Below are positions 1 to 10,981 of a stretch of DNA of 64,000 nt, piece by piece; within the stretch, counting starts at the first letter, position 1, and each line of letters starts with the position of its first letter. Made by a program: the position numbers and the translations under genes. Below the pieces are notes generated by a model. That model worked only from the letters and a program-made list of their open reading frames with translations, was not told the origin of the DNA and ran no database searches. This DNA comes from Pseudonocardia sp. MH-G8 (GTDB lineage: Bacteria > Actinomycetota > Actinomycetes > Mycobacteriales > Pseudonocardiaceae), in NCBI RefSeq assembly GCF_002262885.1, contig NZ_NKYF01000012.1, positions 1 through 64,000 of the forward strand, read 5' to 3'.

Positions 1-1
1 C

Positions 2-169
2 GGGCACCCCGACGGCCGGCCCGATCCCGACGCCGACATCGACGCCGATCAGCGGCTGCGCCGCTACGACCCCCGCATCCTGGACCGACCGGCCACCGAC
101 CCACCACAACCACCGCCAGGGCAGGAAACGGGCCCGGACCCACCACCCGACGACGAACCGCCCTTCTGA
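2..169 (+). CDS. C-terminal tail of a truncated protein, possibly DUF222/HNH family
   Basis: An open frame enters from the left edge and stops with TGA at 167-169, giving 55 residues. The tail is proline- and aspartate-rich, contains RLRRYDPRILDRP and ends DDEPPF. Disordered Pro/Asp-rich tails of this kind occur on actinobacterial DUF222/HNH endonuclease proteins, and a DUF222/HNH gene lies at the other end of the window, but no catalytic part is visible here, so the family is only a guess. No gene is seen between this stop and the GntR gene stop at 226. Confidence 0.45.
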   Translation, partial: GHPDGRPDPDADIDADQRLRRYDPRILDRPATDPPQPPPGQETGPDPPPDDEPPF

Positions 170-225
170 GCCCCGGCCGACGTGGTCGTCGACGTGATGG
201 CCGTCGCCGAGCGCCGGCTGATCAC

Positions 226-894
226 TCAGCCCACTGCGAGCCGGCGGAGGTAGGCGTCCCGGGACGGCTCGAGGTGCGCCACGCAGACCTTCACGAGCCG
301 GTCCGGATCGCCGTCCTGCAGCGCTTGGATCATCTCCCAGTGCTCGGCCTGGGCGCGCAGGAGGTACTGGTCGTCTGCGACCGTGAGGGAGCGGATCGAG
401 GAGGCCATGCGGGCGTGGTGGCGCACCGCCTCGACGAGGGTGCGGTTGTCCGACAGGCCGAACAGGATGGCGTGGAAGGCCAGGTTGGCCCGGTGCGCGC
501 TGCGCCGGTCCTGGGCGGCGATCGCCGCGTCGTGCGACTGCTGGCACTCCACGAGCGGGTCGAGCCGCTCGGGCGGCACCGGCACGGTGATGCTGCGCGC
601 GCAGTTGGCCTCGAGCAGCGTGCGGACGTCGTAGAGGTCGCGGACCTCCTTCGCCGTGTAGGAGCGGACGAACGCCCCGACGTTGGCCCGGCGCTCGACG
701 GCGCCCCGGGATTCGAGCGTGGCGAGGGCGCTGCGAACCACGTGGCGCTTCGCGCCGAACCGCTCCATGAGGTCGTCCTCGACGAGGCGCTCTCGCGGGT
801 GCAGGACACCGAGGGCGATCTCCTCCTCGAGTTCGGCGGCCAGCTCGGCGACGATCCCGGCGGCCCGCGTCCGCACCGCCCCGTCGTCACCCAT
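226..894 (-). CDS. GntR-family transcriptional regulator, FCD domain
   Basis: A 222-residue DNA-binding regulator. The N-terminal winged helix covers about residues 10-75 (LVEDDLMERFGAKRHVVRSALATLESRGAVER), followed by an all-helical FCD ligand-binding domain (DLYDVRTLLEANCARSI, then HRANLAFHAILFGLSDN) whose Asp and His residues usually bind a metal that holds an organic acid. The ATG at 894 is preferred over an upstream ATG at 939 because GGAGG lies eight bases upstream of it. It sits downstream of the GntP permease and the IlvD/Edd dehydratase on the same strand, so it most likely controls sugar-acid use; the effector is unknown. Confidence 0.88.
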   Translation of the reverse strand: MGDDGAVRTRAAGIVAELAAELEEEIALGVLHPRERLVEDDLMERFGAKRHVVRSALATLESRGAVERRANVGAFVRSYTAKEVRDLYDVRTLLEANCARSITVPVPPERLDPLVECQQSHDAAIAAQDRRSAHRANLAFHAILFGLSDNRTLVEAVRHHARMASSIRSLTVADDQYLLRAQAEHWEMIQALQDGDPDRLVKVCVAHLEPSRDAYLRRLAVG

Positions 895-963
895 CCGACC
901 GGCCTCCTCGCCCTCTCCCCGGTCCGTCCATGCTCCCACGACGGCCTCCGGTGGCCGGGCCCC

Positions 964-2391
964 TCAGGGCACGAACGGGCTCAGCACCAGCACGACCGCG
1001 AACCCGGTGAGGCCGACGAGCGACTTCATGACGGTCCAGGACTTCAGCGTGTCGGCGACGTTCATGCCGAAGTACCGGTTGGCCATCCAGAACCCGGAGT
1101 CGTTGACGTGGGAGAACCCGGCGCCGCCGCAGGCGATCGCGATGCAGGTCAGGGCGACCGTGGCCGGGCTCGCGCCGAGCGACTCCGCGAGGGGGGCGCT
1201 GAACGTGGCGCCGGTGACCATGGCGACCAGGCCCGAGCCCTGCGAGATCCGCATGACCGCGGCGACGACGAAGCCGAAGACGACGAGCGGGATGCTGGCG
1301 TCGCGCATCGCCGCGGACAGGGTGTCGCCGAGCCCGGACGACACCAGCACGCCGCCGAACACGCCGCCCGCACCGGTGACGAGGATGATGTTGCCCGCCG
1401 GGCCGAGCGCGGTGCCGGCGAGCCTGCCGAGCTCGGCCCGCCCGATCCCGCGGCGGACGCCGAACACCCACATGCTGAACAGCACGGTCAGCAGCAGCGC
1501 GATGACGGGGTTGCCGACGAAGGTCAGCGCCGTGGCAACCGGCGACTCGCCGCCCATCAGGCGCCCGACGGTGCCGACGAGGATGAGCAGCAGGGGCATC
1601 AGCAGCGCGAGGACCACGGACCCGAAGGAGGGCAGGTCCCGCTCCGGCTCCGTCCGGACCTCGACCGCGGACGTCGCCGTCGCCGGGGAGGTCGCGCCGC
1701 CGCCCGTCGTCGGGGCGGCCGGGGCCACGACGTCGGTCGAGCCGACGATGGCCGTCGGCGGGACGACGTGGATGCGGCGCGCGATGAACCGACCGAACAG
1801 CGGGCCGGCGACGGCGACGGCGGGGATCCCGCAGACGGCGCCGAAGAGCACCACGAGACCGATGTCGGCGCCCATGATCCCGGACGCCGCCAGCGGGCCG
1901 GGGGAGGGCGGCATGAACGTGTACGCCGCGCTCAGCCCCGCGCACAGCGGGATGCCGTAGTGGAGCAGGGACTTGCCGGTGCGCTGCGCGACGCCGTAGA
2001 GCATGGGGACGAGGACGACGATCGCCACGTCGATGTAGACCGACGTCGCGACCAGGAACCCGGCCAGTCCGAGGCCCCAGGAGATGGTGCGTTCGGAGAA
2101 GCGCTCCACGAGGGTGACGGCGATCCGTTCGGCGGCTCCGGCGTGCTGCAGGATCATGCCGAAGATCGCGCCGAGCGCGATCACGAGCGAGAGCTCGCCG
2201 AGCGAGTCGCCCATCTCGCCGACGATCAGGTCCATGAGCTGGGTCGGGCCGTTCCCGACGGCCAGGCCGAAGGCGAGCGTGGTGAGCAGGAGCGCGAGGA
2301 ACTCCTGCACCTTCAGCACGATGATCAGGGTGAGGAGGACGCCCACGGCGAGCACGGCAGCCGTGACGACCCAAGTCTCGTAGGACAACAT
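964..2391 (-). CDS. GntP-family gluconate/organic-acid:H+ symporter
   Basis: A 475-residue polytopic membrane protein with about 12-14 hydrophobic segments. GntP-family features include the AYTFMPPSPGPLAASGIMGADIG stretch near residue 160, the conserved GNIILVTGAGGVFG segment and the C-terminal FSHVNDSGFWMANRYFGM segment. Members import gluconate or related hydroxy acids with protons. An insert of about 40 residues rich in Ala, Thr and Pro (near residues 210-250) forms a cytoplasmic loop. The ATG at 2391 has a GGAGA ribosome site. The gene follows the dehydratase stop by 14 bases, so the two are almost certainly co-transcribed and the substrate is probably a sugar acid handled by that dehydratase. 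Confidence 0.9.
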   Translation of the reverse strand: MLSYETWVVTAAVLAVGVLLTLIIVLKVQEFLALLLTTLAFGLAVGNGPTQLMDLIVGEMGDSLGELSLVIALGAIFGMILQHAGAAERIAVTLVERFSERTISWGLGLAGFLVATSVYIDVAIVVLVPMLYGVAQRTGKSLLHYGIPLCAGLSAAYTFMPPSPGPLAASGIMGADIGLVVLFGAVCGIPAVAVAGPLFGRFIARRIHVVPPTAIVGSTDVVAPAAPTTGGGATSPATATSAVEVRTEPERDLPSFGSVVLALLMPLLLILVGTVGRLMGGESPVATALTFVGNPVIALLLTVLFSMWVFGVRRGIGRAELGRLAGTALGPAGNIILVTGAGGVFGGVLVSSGLGDTLSAAMRDASIPLVVFGFVVAAVMRISQGSGLVAMVTGATFSAPLAESLGASPATVALTCIAIACGGAGFSHVNDSGFWMANRYFGMNVADTLKSWTVMKSLVGLTGFAVVLVLSPFVP

Positions 2392-2405
2392 CGTCTCCAA
2401 AATGG

Positions 2406-4142
2406 TCAGGCGGGACCGCGGCGCGACGGGACGCTCGCGCGGGTGTCGACGGCCTGCAGGAATCGGAAGTCGCAGCCTTCTTCGGCTTGCGTCACCTCGT
2501 CGACGTAGAGCTTCGCGTAGCCGCGTTCGGGCCGCGGACGTGGCGGCGCGGCGGTGGCGGCACGGCGGGCGAGCTCGGCGTCGTCGACCTCGAGGACCAG
2601 GGAGCGGTGGGCGACCGACAGCGCGATCGTGTCGCCGGTGCGGACGAGGGCGAGCGGGCCGCCGACGGCCGCCTCGGGGGAGCTGTGCAGCACGATCGTG
2701 CCGGCCGCGGTTCCCGACATCCGCCCGTCGGAGATGCGGACGATGTCCTTGACGCCGGCCTTCGCCAGCTTGCGCGGGATGGGGATGTAGCCGGCCTCGG
2801 GCATTCCGGGGAAGCCGACGGGGCCGATGTTGCGCAGGACGAGCACGTCGGACGCGTCGACGTCGAGGTCGTCGCGGTCGATCCGCTCGGCGAGGTCGGC
2901 CGCGTCCTCGAACACGACTGCCCGGCCGCGGTGCTCCAGCAGCGCGGGGGTGGCGGCCGACTGCTTGATGATCGCGCCGCCCGGCGCGAGGTTCCCGTGC
3001 AGGACGGCGATGCTGCCGCCGCTGTGGATCGGGTTGTCGCGGGGGCGGATGACGTCCTGCGGGAACGGCGCCGGGGCGTCGTCGAGCTCCTCGCCCAGCG
3101 TCCGCCCGGTGACGGTCAGCGCGGTCGGGTCGAGCTGGTCGCGCAGCTCCAGCATCAGCCGGGGGATCCCGCCGGCCCGGTGCAGGTCCTCCATGTAGTG
3201 GTCGCCGGAGGGCTTGAGGTCGACGAGTACGGGAGTCTCGCGGCCGAGCGCGTCGAACGCGTCGAGGTCGAGGCGGTAGCCGCAGCGGCCCGCGATGGCG
3301 GCCAGGTGCACCAGCGCGTTGGTGGAGCCGCCCATGGCGAGCAGGATCCGGAAGGCGTTGTCGAACGCGGCCGGTGTGAGGATCCGGTCGAGCGTCAGCG
3401 CTTCCTCGGCCAGCCCGACCGCGCGCGTGCCGGTCGCCTCGGCCACGCGCATCCGGTCGGCGGTCACGGCCGGGGGCGTGGCGCTGCCGGGCAGGGCGAC
3501 GCCGAGGGCCTCGCTCACCGCCGCCATCGTGCTGGCGGTGCCGGCCACCGAGCAGGTGCCGACGCTGCCGACCAGCCGGCCGTTGACCTCGGCGATCTCG
3601 TCGGCGTCGATCTCCTCGGCCCGGTAGCGGCCCCAGAAGGCGCGGCAGTCGGTGCACGCGCCGACGGTGCGCCCGCGGTGCGAGCCGGTGAGCATGGACC
3701 CGGTGACGAGCTGGACGGCCGGCTTGCCCGCCGACGCGGCGCCCATCAGCTGCGCCGGGACGGTCTTGTCGCAGCCCCCGATGAGCACGACCGCGTCCAC
3801 CGGGAGGGCCTTCAGCATCTCCTCGGTGTCCATCGCCATCAGGTTCCGGAGGAACATGCTGGTGGGGGAGGCGAAGCTCTCGTGCACCGAGATCGTCGGG
3901 AACGACACGGGCAGCCCGCCGGCGAGCATCACGCCGCGCTCGATGGCCTGGATCAGCTGCGGGACGTTGCCGTGGCACGGGTTGAAGCCGCTCTCGGTGT
4001 CGACGATGCCGATCACCGGGCGGTCCAGCGCGTCGTCGCCGTAGCCGGCTCCCTTGATGAACGCCTTGCGCAGGAACAGGGCGAATTCGGCGTCCCCGTA
4101 GCTGGTGAGGCTCCCCCGGAGGCCCTGGTGCTGCGACGGCAT
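2406..4142 (-). CDS. IlvD/Edd-family dehydratase (dihydroxy-acid or aldonic-acid dehydratase)
   Basis: A 578-residue iron-sulfur dehydratase. Family landmarks in order: FNPCHGN (cluster Cys), GGCDKTVPA (second Cys), GTCSVAGTASTM (third Cys), GPVGFPGMPEAG and SDGRMSGT near the C-terminus. The family dehydrates either 2,3-dihydroxy acids (branched-chain amino acid synthesis) or sugar acids such as arabonate, xylonate and gluconate. The adjacent GntP permease and GntR regulator favour the sugar-acid role, but the sequence alone does not settle it. Three in-frame ATGs lie at 4151, 4148 and 4142; AAGGA at 4151-4155 is optimally spaced for 4142. Confidence 0.85.
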   Translation of the reverse strand: MPSQHQGLRGSLTSYGDAEFALFLRKAFIKGAGYGDDALDRPVIGIVDTESGFNPCHGNVPQLIQAIERGVMLAGGLPVSFPTISVHESFASPTSMFLRNLMAMDTEEMLKALPVDAVVLIGGCDKTVPAQLMGAASAGKPAVQLVTGSMLTGSHRGRTVGACTDCRAFWGRYRAEEIDADEIAEVNGRLVGSVGTCSVAGTASTMAAVSEALGVALPGSATPPAVTADRMRVAEATGTRAVGLAEEALTLDRILTPAAFDNAFRILLAMGGSTNALVHLAAIAGRCGYRLDLDAFDALGRETPVLVDLKPSGDHYMEDLHRAGGIPRLMLELRDQLDPTALTVTGRTLGEELDDAPAPFPQDVIRPRDNPIHSGGSIAVLHGNLAPGGAIIKQSAATPALLEHRGRAVVFEDAADLAERIDRDDLDVDASDVLVLRNIGPVGFPGMPEAGYIPIPRKLAKAGVKDIVRISDGRMSGTAAGTIVLHSSPEAAVGGPLALVRTGDTIALSVAHRSLVLEVDDAELARRAATAAPPRPRPERGYAKLYVDEVTQAEEGCDFRFLQAVDTRASVPSRRGPA

Positions 4143-4156
4143 CGTCATCATCCTTT

Positions 4157-4166
4157 TTATTGATAA
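4157..4166. promoter_or_regulatory. AT-rich near-palindrome upstream of the dehydratase
   Basis: TTATTGATAA has TTAT/ATAA arms around a two-base centre and is an AT-rich spot in otherwise GC-rich DNA, immediately upstream of the dehydratase ribosome site. It could be an operator for the GntR regulator or part of a promoter. No second copy was noticed near the GntR gene. Confidence 0.25.
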
Positions 4167-4231
4167 TCGGTGACCGGAGGGATGAGACCACGTTCGAGCA
4201 GGTGGGCGCAAGCGCCGGGCTGCGCGTGCGC

Positions 4232-5991
<1,760 letters not shown>

Positions 5992-5995
<4 letters not shown>

Positions 5996-7590
5996 AGCTC
6001 CACCACCCGATCCGCGACACCGAGCAGCGCGGGGCTCGAGGTGACCACGACCGTCGTGCGGCCGGCGCGCATCCGCCGCAGCCCGGTCGCGATCTCCGCC
6101 TCCGTGACGGCGTCGACCGCGGTGGTCGGGTCGTGCAGCACGAGGACGGTGGCGTCCGCGGCGAGCGCGCGGGCCAGCGCGATCCGCTGCCGCTGCCCGC
6201 CGGACAGCGCGCTGCCCTGTTCGGCCACCTGCGTGGCGTCGCCGTCCGGGAGCACGTCGGTGACCTGGTCGGCGCGCGCGGCCGCCATCGCGGGCTCGAC
6301 CCGCTGCCCGCCGGCCGCGACGTTGTCGCGCACGGAGCCGGCGAACAGCCGCGCATCGTGCGTGGCGACCAGCACCCCGGCACGTGCCGAGCCGAGTTCG
6401 GCCGTGGCGAGGTCCTTGCCGTCGAGCTCGATCGTTCCGGCCGCGGGCTCGACCTGCCTGCCCAGGCACGCCAGCAGCGCCGTGGCCGCTGCCGGATCGA
6501 GGGACCGGACGCCGAGCAGCTCACCGGGCGCGACGTCCAGGTCGACCCCGTGCAGCGGCCCGCAGTGCAGGCCTCGGACCGTCAGCCGTCCCGGGCCGTC
6601 GGGCAGCTCGTGCGTCCCGCCGTGCACCGCGGAGGCGGTGGACAGCAGCTCGGCGACCCGGGTGGCCGATGCCCTGCCCTGCGCGAACCGCGCGCTCACG
6701 CGACCGAAGACCTGCAGCGGGCCGAGCAGGAACTGGGCGAGCCCGACGGCGGCGACCAGGCCACCGATCGAGAGCGCGCCGTCCGCGGCGAGCCGCCCAC
6801 CGACCAGCGCCACCAGTGCGAGGAACAGACCGTTCGCCGTGAGCACCGCGCCCGAGTAGCGCGCCTGCGCGCCGGTGGCGTGCAGGGTGGCCTCCAGCGC
6901 GTCCTGGCTGGTGGTGGCGTAGCGGGCCACGGCGGTCGGTTCGGCACCGATCCCCTTCAGCACCCGGATACCGGCCACGAGGTCGGCGGCCACGCCGGAC
7001 GCGCGAGCCGCGCGCTCCTGCTCCGGAGCGCTGCGCCGTTCGAGCGGCCGGCCCAGCAGGTGCACGAGGTACAGCAGCGGTGGGGTGCCCAGCAGGACGA
7101 GCAGCCCGAGCGGCACCGACGTCCGCAGCAGGGAGATCGCCGCGACGACCAGCGCCGCCAGCGCCGCGAGACCCATCGGGAGGGCGAACAGGGACACCCC
7201 CACCCGCTTCGCGTCCGCGACGGCGACAGAGGTGAGCTCGCCCGGCAGCCGCCCGCTGTCGGCCCCGCCGGTGGGGTCGAGCACCCGGTCGGCCACCAGG
7301 TGGCGCAGGCGCTGGTCGGTCCGCACGTCGGCGAGCCAGGCGAACCGCGCCCCGAACCGGTAGCAGGTCGACAGGAACGCGAAGTCCACGGCGAGCACCG
7401 CGAGCCACAGCACGAGCGCACCGACGTTGCCGGTGCTCACCGCGCGGTCGATCACCACCCCGACGAGAACGGGGACCAGTGCTTCGCCGACCTGGTGTCC
7501 GCACAGCAACAGCGTGGCCGCGGTGACCGCGCGACGCTGGTCGCGGAACGATCCCGTCAACACCGCACGACCAGCGAGCACCTCCGGCAC
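5992..7590 (-). CDS. ABC exporter half-transporter with degenerate nucleotide site (subunit A)
   Basis: A 532-residue half-transporter with a transmembrane domain (about 1-300) and a nucleotide-binding domain that ends soon after the H-loop. The Walker A region reads GVRSLDPAAATALL, lacking the GxxGxGKST lysine loop; Walker B is VLHDPTTAVD, with Asp replaced by His; and the H-loop His is Ser (VTSSPALL). The ABC signature is canonical (LSGGQRQRIALARAL). With subunit B this predicts one working composite ATP site (Walker motifs of B, signature of A) and one inactive site. The GTG start at 7590 lies nine bases after the alcohol dehydrogenase stop, so translation is probably coupled. Confidence 0.86.
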
Positions 7591-7599
7591 CGGCTGAGG

Positions 7600-8775
7600 C
7601 TACCCTCGCCGTGCCTCCGCGAGCAGGCCGGTGAGGAGCGCGGTCAGTTCCTCCGGCGTGGGCGTCCGCGGGTTGTTGCGGGTGACGGCGTCGGCGAGGG
7701 CGGTGCGGACCAGGTCGGGCACCATCTCGTCGGTGACGCCCAGGTCGGGCAGCGGCTCGCGCATGCCGAGCCGCTCGGTGAACTCCCTGACCGCCGCGAC
7801 GGTCCCGGCCGCCGCGGCGCCCGGCTCCACGACGCCCAGGCAGCCCATGTCCACCGCCACCTGCGCGTACTCCGGGGTGCTGGCCGGCAGGTTGAACGCC
7901 AGTACGCGGTCGAGCACGGCGCCGAGCGCGACCCCGTGCGGTGTGCCGGTGTGCGCGGTCAGCGCGTGCGCGATCCCGTGCACCAGCCCCAGCCCGGAGA
8001 TGCTCAGGGCGAGCCCCGCGAGGTGCGAGCCGAGCAGCAGCTGGGCCCGGGCCTCCCGGTCGGCGCCGTCCTCGACGGCGCGGGGGAGCCAGTGGTGGAC
8101 GAGGCGGACCGCGTGGTGGGCGTAGGCCTCCGACACCGGGTTGCGACCCCGCGAGGTGAGCGACTCGATGCCGTGGACCAGGGCGTCCACGCCCGTCGCG
8201 GCGGTGGCGCGCGCAGGCAGCCCGACGGTGAGGTCGGGATCGAGCACGCTGACCCGCGGCGCGACCGAGGCGTGCCCGAGGTAGACCTTGCAGTGCCGCC
8301 CGGTGTCCTCGATGACCCCGAAGCCGTTGGTCTCGGCGCCCGTTCCCGCGGTCGTGGGGACGGCGACGACCGGCAGTCCCGGCCCGACCGGTTCGGCGGC
8401 GAGGTCGAGTGCGGCGGCGGCGCCGGCGTTGACGGCCAGCAGCGCGATGCCCTTCGCGGCATCGAGGCTGGAGCCGCCCCCGACCGCGACGACGGCCGCG
8501 TCGCCGAAGGCACGGGCCCGCGCGGCGCCCTCGTCGATCGTCGCCACCGACGGGTTCGGCTCGACCTCGGCGAACACCCCGGTGTCCAGGCCCGCCCCGG
8601 TGAGCACGGCGCGCACGCGGTCGAGGATGCCCGCGGCCGCGATCCCCCGGTCGGTCACGACGAACGCGCGGGACCGCCCGACCGAGGCGACGGCCTCGGG
8701 CAGCCGGTCGAGGGCCCCGCGGCCGAACTCGATGCGCCCGGGCGGGGTGATGGTGAAGCTGCTGGTGGAGATCAT
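7600..8775 (-). CDS. Iron-containing alcohol dehydrogenase / maleylacetate reductase family
   Basis: A 391-residue NAD(P)-dependent dehydrogenase. The nucleotide-binding segment carries GGGSSLDAAKGIA and the PTTAGTGAE motif. The metal site is recognisable as the Asp and His in GVDALVHGIES, the His in LVHGIAHAL and the His in TPHGVALG. The ATG at 8775 overlaps the TGA of the upstream enolase-superfamily gene (ATGA). Members oxidise or reduce alcohols, hydroxy acids or maleylacetate; next to a sugar-acid type dehydratase it probably reduces or oxidises the resulting keto acid or aldehyde, which is inference from context. Confidence 0.9.
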   Translation of the reverse strand: MISTSSFTITPPGRIEFGRGALDRLPEAVASVGRSRAFVVTDRGIAAAGILDRVRAVLTGAGLDTGVFAEVEPNPSVATIDEGAARARAFGDAAVVAVGGGSSLDAAKGIALLAVNAGAAAALDLAAEPVGPGLPVVAVPTTAGTGAETNGFGVIEDTGRHCKVYLGHASVAPRVSVLDPDLTVGLPARATAATGVDALVHGIESLTSRGRNPVSEAYAHHAVRLVHHWLPRAVEDGADREARAQLLLGSHLAGLALSISGLGLVHGIAHALTAHTGTPHGVALGAVLDRVLAFNLPASTPEYAQVAVDMGCLGVVEPGAAAAGTVAAVREFTERLGMREPLPDLGVTDEMVPDLVRTALADAVTRNNPRTPTPEELTALLTGLLAEARRG

Positions 8776-9878
8776 GCCGCCCACCGCCGGACGGCGGCCT
8801 CGTCGAGCCGTACGCCCAGCCCGGGAACCGGGGGCACGGCGAGGCAGCCGTCCGCGTCGATCCGCAGCGGTTCGGCGAGCATGAAGTCGCGACGCTCCGG
8901 CGTCCAGCCGGGCGGGTCGTAGGGGTACTCGAAGTACGGCCCGCCGCCGACACCGGCCGCGACGTGCAGGTTGGCCAGTACGCCGATGCCGTTCGTCCAG
9001 GTGTGCGGGGTGAAGGCGCGGTGCTTGAGGTGGGCGAGCTCGGCCAGCATCCGCGCGCGGGTGATCCCCACGGCCAGCACCACGTCCATCTGGTAGACGT
9101 CGAGCGCGTCGTTGTCGAGGTAGCCGAGGATCTGGCCGACGCTGTCGAGCATCTCCCCGCCCGCGATGCGCACCCCGGTGGCGCTGCGCAGCGCCGTGAG
9201 CCCGGCGACGTCCTGGTAGGGGAGCGGCTCCTCGACCCAGAAGACGCCCAGGTCGCGCAGCCGCTCGACGGTGTGCCGCACCGTCGCGTAGTCCAGGGCG
9301 GGCTGGACGTCGCCTGCCATCCGCCAGGACTGGTTGAGGTCCACCATGATCTCGAAGCCGTCGCCGACCGCATCGCGGGTGGCGGCGACCGCCGCGACGC
9401 CCTCGTCGATGCGGTCGCGGTCGATCCGGATCTTCATGGCGCGGAAGCCCTGCTCGCGCAGCGCCAGCGCGGACTCGGCGCGCTCGGCGGGCGCCTTGAG
9501 CTCGCCGCAGGACGCGTAGACCGGCACCCGTCGCTGCGCGTTGCCGAGCAGCGCGGCCACCGGCAACCCGGCCACCTGGCCGAGGAGGTCCCACAACGCG
9601 ACCTCGAGCGGCCAGAACCGGCCCGCGTGGAAGTTGATCGTCTCGATCGTCCGGACGTGCTGGGCCATGTCGAGCGGATCGCGCCCGACGAACAGGTGCT
9701 CGTGTCCGGGGAAGCCGTCCATCGTGTCGCCCGAGCCGATCCCGACGAGCCCCTCGTCGGTCTCCACGCGGACGATCGTGGCGTCGAAGCGCTCCCGGGG
9801 ACGGGGGTCCCACGCGGCGGCGAACGGCGGGTCGAGCCGCAGCTGCAGGCGGTCGAGCCGGATGTTTGTGATCTTCAT
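8772..9878 (-). CDS. Enolase-superfamily dehydratase/racemase (mandelate racemase/muconate lactonizing group)
   Basis: A 368-residue protein with an N-terminal capping domain and a C-terminal barrel. Visible active-site residues are the Lys in FRAMKIRIDR, the metal ligands Asp in MVDLNQSW, Glu in FWVEEPLPY and Glu in RIAGGEML, and the general acid/base His in TPHTWTNG. This pattern fits mandelate-racemase-like sugar-acid dehydratases such as galactarate or talarate enzymes. The ATG at 9878 follows a GGAGGG about ten bases upstream. It is the first gene of a reverse-strand operon with the alcohol dehydrogenase and ABC exporter, divergent from the IclR regulator at 9979. Confidence 0.88.
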   Translation of the reverse strand: MKITNIRLDRLQLRLDPPFAAAWDPRPRERFDATIVRVETDEGLVGIGSGDTMDGFPGHEHLFVGRDPLDMAQHVRTIETINFHAGRFWPLEVALWDLLGQVAGLPVAALLGNAQRRVPVYASCGELKAPAERAESALALREQGFRAMKIRIDRDRIDEGVAAVAATRDAVGDGFEIMVDLNQSWRMAGDVQPALDYATVRHTVERLRDLGVFWVEEPLPYQDVAGLTALRSATGVRIAGGEMLDSVGQILGYLDNDALDVYQMDVVLAVGITRARMLAELAHLKHRAFTPHTWTNGIGVLANLHVAAGVGGGPYFEYPYDPPGWTPERRDFMLAEPLRIDADGCLAVPPVPGLGVRLDEAAVRRWAA

Positions 9879-9978
9879 GGGGAAGCGGGCCCTCCGTGGT
9901 CCTCGAGGCGTCACGGTGGCAGCCTGGTCTCCCTTGCGGCAACTGCCGTTGCGCATATGGCACTCAGGGAGCGGACGC

Positions 9979-10770
9979 ATGGCGGCACGCACGTACGCAG
10001 CAGGACTGCGGCGCGACCTCGACGTCCTCGAGGTGCTCGGTGGCGAGGAGGCGTCGCGTCGGGGTGGCCTGGGGGTCCTGCGCGTGGCCGAGCTGGTGGG
10101 CCGGGAGAAGACCCAGGTCTCCCGCTCACTGGCGTCGTTGGCCGAGGAAGGGCTGGTGGAGCGGGATCCGGAGCTGCTGGCCTACCGGCTCGGCTGGCGG
10201 GTGTTCGCGCTTGCGGCCCGCACGGCGGAGGCCCGGTTGGCCGAGGTCGCGGCGCCGCACCTGCGTCGTCTGGTGGCGCAGGTCCACGAGACGGTTCACC
10301 TGTGCGTGCTGCGCGGCGGTGGGGTCCTGACCCTGCTCAGCGAGGCGCCGCGGCACGCCTTCCGAGGTCTGGGGTGGGAGGGCGTGAGCGTTCCCGCGCC
10401 GCGCACGTCGGCCGGCCGGGTGCTCGTCTCCGATCTCGACCGCGCTGCCCTCACCGAGTGGTTCCCGGCGCAGGAGTTGCGCGCCGCGCCGCCGCAGCAG
10501 CGGATCCGGACCATCGACCAGCTGGTGGCCGAGACGCGCTGGATCGCGGCCCACGGGTACGCGAAGGTCGACGGGGAGTTCGAGGAGGGACTGGTCGGCG
10601 TGTCGGCGCCCGTGCGCGACTTCCGCGGTCAGATCGTCGCGGCGATCAACATCTCCGCGCCGAAGGGTCGGTTCGGGCACAGGCTCGACGCGGGAGGGGA
10701 GGCCACCGCGGCCGTGGCCCGGCAGCTGTCCCAGGACCTCGGACACCGCCACGGCGAGGCCTCCCCGTAG
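9979..10770 (+). CDS. IclR-family transcriptional regulator
   Basis: A 263-residue regulator: N-terminal winged helix (about 12-70, LRVAELVGREKTQVSRSLASLAEEGLVERD) and C-terminal IclR effector domain (about 85-255, with APRTSAGRVLVSDLD and GYAKVDGEFEEGLVGVSAPVRDFRGQIVAAINIS). The ATG at 9979 has AGGGAGCG just upstream. The 100-base region to the divergent enolase-superfamily gene should hold both promoters, so this is the likely local regulator of that operon. Its stop lies only one base from the convergent ferredoxin stop. Confidence 0.9.
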   Translation: MAARTYAAGLRRDLDVLEVLGGEEASRRGGLGVLRVAELVGREKTQVSRSLASLAEEGLVERDPELLAYRLGWRVFALAARTAEARLAEVAAPHLRRLVAQVHETVHLCVLRGGGVLTLLSEAPRHAFRGLGWEGVSVPAPRTSAGRVLVSDLDRAALTEWFPAQELRAAPPQQRIRTIDQLVAETRWIAAHGYAKVDGEFEEGLVGVSAPVRDFRGQIVAAINISAPKGRFGHRLDAGGEATAAVARQLSQDLGHRHGEASP

Positions 10771-10771
10771 G

Positions 10772-10981
10772 TCACCGGGAGCGGGCGTCGTCCCGGACGG
10801 TGATCGCGGCGGCGGGGCAGCCGGTCGCGGCGTTGCGCGCGACCTGCCACTGCGGCGCCGGTGGAGCGGGGTCCAGCAGCTCGACGATCGCGTCGTCGTC
10901 GCGCTGGTCGAACACGTCGGGCGCGGTGAGCACGCACTGCCCCGAGCCGACGCACGCGTCCTGGTCGACCTCGATCCTCAT
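10772..10981 (-). CDS. Small [3Fe-4S]-type ferredoxin, P450 redox partner
   Basis: A 69-residue ferredoxin with Cys10 and Cys16 (CVGSGQC) and Cys55 followed by Pro (GCPAAAI). Residue 13, where a fourth Cys would sit in a [4Fe-4S] protein, is Ser, so a [3Fe-4S] cluster is expected. Such ferredoxins commonly feed electrons to bacterial P450s. Its ATG overlaps the P450 stop by four bases (ATGA), so the two are co-translated. No ferredoxin reductase is encoded nearby. Confidence 0.92.
   Translation of the reverse strand: MRIEVDQDACVGSGQCVLTAPDVFDQRDDDAIVELLDPAPPAPQWQVARNAATGCPAAAITVRDDARSR

Noticed and set aside
274..2508. A 744-residue forward open frame antisense to the GntR, GntP and dehydratase region
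   Set aside because: Composition is His/Asp/Arg/Gly-rich nonsense typical of the opposite strand of GC-rich genes; the reverse-strand genes have clear families and ribosome sites.
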